The notes under the pieces were generated by a model. It saw only the letters and a program-made list of their open reading frames with translations. It ran no database searches and was not told the origin of the DNA. From NCBI GenBank assembly GCA_029783825.1, contig JAREIK010001468.1, positions 4,758,261 to 4,822,260 of the forward strand: DNA of 64,000 bases. The letters run 5' to 3'. Made by a program: the position numbers and the translations under genes. Source of the DNA: Sapria himalayana. Taxonomy: Eukaryota; Streptophyta; Magnoliopsida; Malpighiales; Rafflesiaceae. Of this stretch, positions 58,479 through 64,000 are shown piece by piece; positions within the stretch are counted from its first letter, which is position 1, and each line of letters begins with the position of its first letter.

Positions 58479-58949
58479 ATAGTTATTAAATCGAGTTTCA
58501 AATTGTAAATTGGAATACTTGATCAGCAAATTGAGAATCAAATCGAATTGTGAATTAAATTTTTTTATGATTTTTTTTGTTTTTATTAATTTTTATTTTT
58601 TACAGTTGATAATTTTTTTTAGTATTTTAGTACTATGTTTATTATTTTTTATTTGGTATTTTATTAATTTTTCACGTTAAATTCATATTATCAAAGATTT
58701 AAGTTATTTTTTTATACGTTAATTAATTCATATAGTTAGTAATTTTTGATATTTTAGTTTTTATTTTTGTGATTTTTTGAGGATTTTGATCTCTTGAGAA
58801 TTAGTATTAGATTGATTCATGTGAATCGATTTGTGATTCAATATTCGATTCATGTATATTTTTGATTTTTTTTTAAATAGTCATATTGTTCATCCACTGA
58901 ATCATGAAGTAAATCATGAAGTAAATTGTATGATTTTGATAATAATGAT
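58479..58949 (-). mobile_element. Mutator-type MITE copy 2, inverted relative to copy 1
   Basis: It starts ATAGTTATTAAATCGAG and its reverse complement follows copy 1 along its length ('GATTCATGTGAATCGATTTG', 'AAAATAGTCATATTG', 'AAATTGTATGATTTTGATA'). The copies are in opposite orientation, 665 bp apart. Target duplications are not clear for this copy. Confidence 0.6.
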
Positions 58950-59653
58950 CAGGATATCATTATAACTTATTGTCAATTAGTTTGGTTAAATAAATAAAAT
59001 GTAATGTTTTTTTTTCTTATTGATATTTTTTTTGGCATGATTTCATTTCATGCCATTGCCTTGTTATATAGTCTCAGCTTACACAACTATAATTGAATAT
59101 ACTAATGATTATAGAATCAAGCATGATGAAGATAACATATATTAACTCTGGTATGTATTAGTGATAAAAATTATTTTTTATATACAACGAATTTTTATTT
59201 TTAAATTGCCTATTTTTATTAAAATTTTATTAAATATTGAAATTACAATTTAGATATAATATTAAAAAATTAAGAAGTGATAATTATTTATAGAATAGAG
59301 AAGCTAGTAGTTATATTATATGAACATTTTTTTTAAATAAAATATGATTTTTTATTCCTCTGGGTCTTTTTGTTGTGATCTTGATGTGCAGGTGTCATGC
59401 ATCACTCATCAGGCATTACTGTCATTAAGAGTGCAAGTATTATTTATAGGCCATGAATGTCTCTTTATGATCTGAAATAATCTCATAGAGCATGTCTTGG
59501 CATGTGCGTAGGTCATGTGTAGCCATGGTGCCTCACCTGAGTCGGGCCTGTGGCCATTCACAAAAGCGTGGTGAAGGTGGCAAAGGAACTTTATCTTTCA
59601 TAGGCATGCCTTCACTGAGTGATGGGCATGTGCTCTGGCTAGGACTTATCTTT
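58950..59653. other. Stretch without a recognised feature
   Basis: It is AT-rich up to about 59350 and then of more balanced composition, with CATG-rich words to 59645 that could be an old hAT-type relic. No terminal repeats were found. A 62-codon open frame at 59492-59680 has no recognisable product. Confidence 0.3.
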
Positions 59654-59865
59654 TGTTATAAAATAAAACTAAATCCGTAATAATTTGAAAGATAGAAAAT
59701 TCAAAAGTAAAGCAATAAATTACATCAGGAAATAAAATAAATTCAAAAGAAAATGATAAATTGGAATACATGGGAATAATTTTCAAAGAAATAGAAAAAT
59801 TTTTTATATAGAAAAAAGTTTGGAAATCTCCAAACAGTTTTCCAATGTGGGCAATGTGATTTTCA
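59654..59865 (-). repeat. Probable 3' LTR of the Copia element (about 212 bp)
   Basis: On the minus strand it begins TGAAAATCACATTGCCCAC right after a purine run ATTGGGGGTAGG and ends TTTTATAACA, so it has TG...CA ends. A TATA-like CTATATAAA lies at about 59803-59811. The second LTR is outside the window, so the limits rest on these termini alone. Confidence 0.45.
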
Positions 59866-59883
59866 CCTACCCCCAATAAAATA

Positions 59884-60633
59884 TCATTCTTTCACTTGAA
59901 AATTACTTTTTTTCTTGTCAATATTTGCTTCCAATCTTGTTAAGTCAAATGAAGTTCTACACCATTCAAACTTGTCAATGCTAATCGGTTTGGTAAAAAC
60001 ATTCGCTATGTTTTCTTCGGTTTCAATCTTATGCAAATCCACACTTCCTTCTTTTACTTTCTCTTGTACAAAATAATATTGTATCCTGTTGTGTTTTGTC
60101 TTTGTGTGAAATACGGGATTTCTTGCTAAGTGTATAGCACTTTGATTATCACAAAATAAAGTAACATTATCTTGTTTATATCCAAGCTCTTCTAATAGTA
60201 TTTGCAACCAGATTGCCTCTTTACTGGCTTGTGTAGCTGTAACATATTCTGCTTCTGTCGTAGAAATATATACAATAGGCTGTAATTTTGAAACCCAACT
60301 TACAGCTCTTCCAGCAAGAGAAAAAATATAACCTGTTATAGACTTGCTATTATCAATATTTTCAGCATAGTTTGCATCAACATAACCTCTGACAATAAGA
60401 TCTGAACTTCCATAGCATATTGTAGTATTTGAGGTTCTTTTCAGATATCTGAAAATCCTCTTCACAGTACTCCAATGTTCTAAGCCCGGATTTGCCATGA
60501 ATTGACTAACCACTCTCACTGCTTGTGTAATATATGGTCTTGTACAAATCATTGCAAATATTAAACTTCCCACTGCTGATGCATACGGTACTCGAGACAT
60601 CTTCATCATCTCTTCTTCCGAGCTAGGACGCAT
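59884..60633 (-). pseudogene. Copia RT C-terminus and RNase H domain
   Basis: This is a clean 249-codon open stretch. It reads 'YASAVGSLIFAMICTRPYI', 'VKRIFRYLKRTSNT', 'VDANYAENIDNSKSITGYIF', 'STTEAEYVTATQASKEAIWLQ', 'LFCDNQSAIHLARNPVFH' and 'ENIANVFTKPIS'. The residues expected for the RNase H active site (D, E, D) are present in 'VDANYA', 'TEAEY' and 'CDNQS'. It is the best preserved part of the element. Confidence 0.85.
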
Positions 60634-60805
60634 ACTTGAGGATAATATGAAATTAACATGAAGATGGATAGAAATTGGCTTATTATCTTGTATGTTGAAA
60701 CGACGTAAGATTTTATTAAAATAATTTTGTTGAGAAAGTCAAATCTTCTTATTATTTTTATTTCAATAAATCTGTATCCTTAGAATCTTGTTTGCTAGTC
60801 CCAAG

Positions 60806-61316
60806 TAGATATGTCAAACGGGCCGGCCCAGCACGGCACGGCCCGTTTTTCACGTGTCCAGCCGTGCTACCGTGTCGGGCACGGCATGGTTTTTTAAATT
60901 CGGGCACGGCAAGGCCGTGCCGTGCCGTGCCGGCCCGCTCGGGCACGGCTTGGCTTGGCCAGGCGGCATGGGCGCACGGCAAGGCACGGCAGGCGGGGCG
61001 AGGCGGGTCGGGTCTGTTTGGACCCGACCCGCGATCTTTTTACCGGGGGCGGGGCCAAGTTGGGTCACGAGTCACGACTCAGTGAGTCGTGACCGTGAGT
61101 CGCGACTCACGAAACGGCACGCGTGGCATGCCGCCAGTGCCACGCGTGCCTGCGTGAACCGGCACGGGATGGACCCGTGCCGGCATGCCGTGCCAAGGCA
61201 CGAGCCGTGCCGGGCCAGGCACGGCACGTGCTTTGCTTCGCCCGGGCACGGCACGGGCCCGGGCACGGTTTTTGAACGTGCCGTGCCGGGCCGGCCCGGC
61301 ACGTTTGACACCTCTA
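60806..61316. mobile_element. Young GC-rich hAT MITE E (511 bp) inserted in Copia RT
   Basis: It begins TAGATATGTCAAACGGGCC and ends GTTTGACACCTCTA. The exact duplication GTCCCAAG lies at 60798-60805 and 61317-61324. It disrupts the Copia RT codons right after 'KFDMKDLG'; without it the frame continues 'LANKILRIQ'. It is very similar to D but carries an extra palindromic block (61071-61110) and a GGCATGCCGCCAGTGCCAC-type segment also present in the right zone of B. Several 'open frames' cross it only because it is GC-rich. Confidence 0.92.
61071..61110. repeat. Two adjacent palindromes inside MITE E
   Basis: GTCACGACTCA (61071-61081), one base, then TGAGTCGTGAC (61083-61093) is a perfect 11-bp inverted repeat. 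It is followed by the 16-bp perfect palindrome GTGAGTCGCGACTCAC (61095-61110). D has only a single 'GAGTCACGACTC' here, so E carries an expansion. Confidence 0.85.
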
Positions 61317-61324
61317 GTCCCAAG

Positions 61325-61860
61325 TCTTTCATATCAAATTTCCTAGCCAACTGTGCATTTAATTCTTGGATTTGACATTTGTTTGGGCCTGCTACCAACA
61401 TGTCATCCACATATAATAGTAAAATGATAAAATTATTTTCTTCAGATATTTTATAATATGTATAATGGTCTGAACTGAGTCTATTATACCCAAGACTCAT
61501 GATGAAGGAATCAAATTTCTTATTCCAAAATCTTGGTGCTTGTTTCAAATCATATAGAGATTTGTTCAACTTACAAACTAAGTTCTCTTTACTAATTTCA
61601 ACAAATCTTTCTGGTTGGAACATATACATTTTTTCTTCAATTTTTCCATGAAGAAAAGTAGTTTTAACATCTAATTGCTCCAAATATAAATTAAGTGTAC
61701 CACATAGAGTCATTACTACTCTAATTGTTGTAAGATGAATCACCGGAGAAAAAATTTCATTGAAGTCAATACCTTTTTTCTGAGCATATCCTTTTATCAC
61801 CAATCTTGCACGATACCATTCTACTTGATCATTGTTGTTCCGTTTTATCTTGTAAACTCA
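61325..61860 (-). pseudogene. Copia reverse transcriptase N-terminal and catalytic part
   Basis: The minus strand encodes 'VIKGYAQKKGIDFNEIFSPV', 'LDVKTTFLHGKIEEKMYMFQPE', 'NKSLYDLKQAPRFWNKKFD', 'LLLYVDDMLVAG' and 'KFDMKDLG'. The catalytic Y-V-D-D box is intact. The frame is open from 61803 to the E insertion. The stretch upstream (about 61860-62140) has stops between integrase and RT. Confidence 0.85.
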
Positions 61861-62146
61861 TTTGTTGCTAATAGCTTTTCTTCCGGTTGGTAACGGTACT
61901 AGCTTCCAACTCATTGTTGTTCTTGTGTAGAGTTTCAATTTCTTACACCATTGCTATCATCCACAGAAATGTATCTGAATTATTTGAAATATTTTGAAAT
62001 GTTGAAGGTTCTTCATCTTTTGTTAGGAGATAATATGCAATGTTGCTCTCCGTAATATATTCCGAGTGTCAAGTTGGCGGTCTTTTATTACGAATTGGCC
62101 GACTAACTCATTCAGCCTCAGACACGACTTGTTCTTGTCCTTCATG

Positions 62147-63010
62147 CTATAATTCTTTCTCTATTGATTTTGAAACATCTTTTATCTGATCATTTTCTAA
62201 ATGAACAATGCTAGTTTCTGAAACTTTTTTTAATATGCTATAATCTTCAATTCTTTTTTTAAAAATTACATCTCTGCTGATAATTATCTTGTGGTCAGTG
62301 GGTTTCCACAGGCGATACTCCTTTACTCCTTCAGCGTACCCTAAGAATATATATTTTTTGAATTTTTGATCCATCTTTGCTCTTTCTTGAGTGTTGTACA
62401 TCACATATGCATGACATCTAAAATAATGTAAAGTAGAGTAGTATATTGGCTTATCACTCCACATCTCTATCGGTGTTTTCAAATCAATCGATGTTGATGG
62501 CGATCGATTTATCACATAGCATGTAGTTTTTGCTGCTTCCGCCCAAAAGGACTTGGGTAGTCTTGCAGTCGTTAACATTGTTCTCATTCTTTCTGCAAGA
62601 GTTATGTTCAACCGTTCTGCTACTCCATTTTGCTGTGGCGTGTATGTGACTGTGAATTATCATTTTATACCTTCTTGCTTACAAAAAACAAGAAATTTAC
62701 TAACTGTATACTCACTTTCATTATTTGTCCGCAAATACTTAATTCTTTTCTCAGATTCAAGTTCTACCCATGCTTTGAATTCTTTAAAAGTTAAAAATAC
62801 ATCTGACTTTTTCTTGATTGGATATACTCAACATCTCCTTGAATAATCATCAATGAAGGATACAAAATATTTTGCTCCTCCATAAGATATTTCAGGTGAT
62901 TCCCATACATCAGAATATATCAAGTCTAGGGTATAAGGGAGAATCTTCAAACATTGTTCTGACATGTGACATAGTTTAAGATGTCATATCATTGTTGATT
63001 CTTCTTCCTT
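62147..63010 (-). pseudogene. Copia integrase with internal deletion and active-site loss
   Basis: Near 62960 the pre-integrase 'HMSEQCLKILP' runs almost directly into 'LDLIYSDVWESPEIS'. The zinc-binding HHCC linker that normally lies between them has been deleted. 'FIDDYSR' follows. Near 62730 the second catalytic motif reads 'LRTNNESEY' instead of 'LRTDNGGEY': the catalytic Asp is Asn and both Gly are changed, all by G-to-A changes. The open end at 62147-62611 ('LAERMRTMLTTARLPKSFWAEA', 'YFLGYAEGVKEYRLW'-like) is the rest of the domain. Confidence 0.75.
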
Positions 63011-63169
63011 AGTAATTGATGTAACACATGCATCTGCTTCCTGTACTGTTTTTCCATTAAGCATGAATAAATTTGCCGTGCTCTTTTTTCCCTTCATTAT
63101 CACGAGTGAATCTCTCACAATTTTTATCATCTCATTTTTAATATGAGTTTTGTATCCGAGACTATCTAT

Positions 63170-63391
63170 TTATCCCAAAGACAATAGATTTTTCTTCAAG
63201 TCAATCACATGTCGTACTTCTTGAATGGTACGAATTATACCATCAAATATTTTAATTTTGATAGTACCCATACCAATAATTTTTAAAGTATAATCATCAC
63301 CCATGTGTACTGACCCACCTGAGATTGGTTTAAATTTTTGAAACCAATTTTTCCGAGAAGTCATATGCCACGATGCTCCCGAGTCTAGCAA
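63170..63391 (-). pseudogene. Copia aspartic protease domain
   Basis: Minus-strand residues 'LDSGASWHMTSRKNWF', 'GDDYTLKIIGMGTI' and 'VRHVIDLKKNLLSLG' match Copia protease. The catalytic D-S-G-A is intact; Trp stands where Cys is common ('SCHMT'). It is flanked by stops on both sides, so it is no longer part of an open polyprotein. Confidence 0.8.
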
Positions 63392-63524
63392 CTATACATT
63401 ACTAAATTATTTTTTACTTTCAACCATTGTTGTTACCTCACTATATAAAATATTATCTTCATCATTGATGCTTGCAATATTCCCTTGTGTCTTAGATAGC
63501 TCATCATCTATATTTTTATTCTTA

Positions 63525-63985
63525 AACTAACAATCTCTTTTTAAATGTCATTTCTTACCACAGTTATATCATTTAATATTTTTATTACTTCGAGATTTTG
63601 ATCTACCATAATTCTGACACCCACTGGGACCACGCTTCGTTGATCTCCTTCGTATCGTCGTCAAAGTATCTATTTGGTGTGCATTTACATATTTATCCTC
63701 TTTGTTTTTACGTCTATTTTCTTCTTCTAAGATATCAGAGGCAATATTATTAAAAATTAAACTATCAGTCAATGCACCATTCGTTAGATTGATGACGAGT
63801 TGATCATACAAATCAGGTAAACTCTGAAGTAAAATCTCAGCACGTTCAACTTCTTCTAACTTATGACACAACGTAGTAAGTTGCGAAAATAAAATATTCA
63901 GAGTGTTGATATGATCAGTTACTGTAACAGATTTCATCATTCGTAAAGTATAAAGTTTTCTTTTTAAGAAGATCTTGTTGTGAAG
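63525..63985 (-). pseudogene. Copia gag with broken zinc knuckle
   Basis: The open stretch 63569-63940 carries 'VTDHINTLNILFSQLTTL', 'EERAEILLQSLPDLYDQLV'-like residues and 'ASDILEEENRRKNKED', the UBN2-type gag core. Next comes a knuckle in which two stops replace residues: '(stop)YNCGKK(stop)HLKRDC' (CX2CX4HX4C with TGA for the first Cys and TGA for the Gly). Both stops fit single-base changes. Confidence 0.8.
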
Positions 63986-64000
63986 TAACTTTGTCTCATA

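Larger units (their letters stand above)
59654..64000 (-). mobile_element. Copia retrotransposon (Tork/Tnt1-like), 5' part beyond window
   Basis: Read on the minus strand from 64000 down: gag, zinc knuckle, protease, integrase, RT (split by the insertion E), RNase H, polypurine tract and 3' LTR. The order is Copia-type, and the sequence style ('LDSGAS.HMT', 'YVDDMLVAG', 'VFHTKTKH') is close to the Tork/Tnt1 group by recollection. It lies in what should be the last AIP1 intron, antisense to the gene. Coding is interrupted by several stops, a deletion in the integrase zinc region, and E. The 5' LTR and the other target duplication are outside. Confidence 0.85.

Noticed and set aside
61072..61325. 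Apparent continuation of the Copia RT frame into Arg/Pro-rich residues
   Set aside because: The frame simply reads on into MITE E. The exact 8-bp duplication shows it is an insertion, not a fusion protein.
1..64000. CRISPR arrays, operons, bacterial promoters or phage modules
   Set aside because: The sequence is plant nuclear DNA. The tandem repeats seen (5S-like units, minisatellites, LTR units) do not have spaced-repeat architecture.

Overview
This window looks like nuclear DNA of a flowering plant with a large, very AT-rich genome. The reasons are plant-type Copia, Ty3/gypsy, L1-LINE, hAT and Mutator-like elements, GT-AG introns of up to 25 kb, and one host gene whose protein matches plant AIP1. 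I cannot name the species; the AIP1 sequence does not look grass-like.

The only host gene I can support is AIP1 (actin-interacting protein 1, a WD40-repeat partner of ADF/cofilin), on the + strand. It has five visible exons at 24738-25132, 50446-50607, 50724-50910, 54997-55440 and 55818-56225. They join without a frameshift into 532 codons. About 75-80 C-terminal residues seen in plant AIP1 are missing, so the last exon(s) must lie beyond 64000. Intron 1 is 25.3 kb, intron 3 is 4.1 kb and the last visible intron is longer than 7.7 kb. Nearly all intron DNA is transposon-derived.

Layout. 1-6.3 kb: end of a GC-rich hAT-type element, then an ancient Ty3/gypsy relic (gag-protease, minus strand) between two direct repeats. 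7.2-15.5 kb: decayed Copia relics, including one element with both LTRs (10625-15461). 17.2-19.15 kb: a probable solo LTR lying against or inside an L1-type LINE (19.15-24.4 kb, minus strand). 24.4-24.74 kb: AIP1 promoter and 5' UTR squeezed between the LINE and exon 1. 25.1-50.4 kb (intron 1): decayed Copia pieces and a stack of hAT elements, in which a 458-bp element sits in a 3.1-kb hAT relic, which sits in an older hAT relic that also hosts a 3.56-kb hAT. Many of these insertions keep recognisable 8-bp target-site duplications. 50.4-56.2 kb: exons 2-5, with three degenerate tandem 5S-rRNA-like units and a Mutator-like element in intron 3. 56.2-64 kb: microsatellites, an inverted pair of MITEs, and a Copia retrotransposon (minus strand) interrupted by a 511-bp GC-rich hAT-type MITE.

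Main points of interest: the 5S-like tandem array inside a protein-coding intron; inverted Mutator-like copies flanking exons 2-3; a nesting order of hAT elements that can be read from duplications; C-to-T decay signatures in hAT and Copia coding regions; and very GC-rich short elements (D, E, N) that look like internal-deletion derivatives of the larger hAT.
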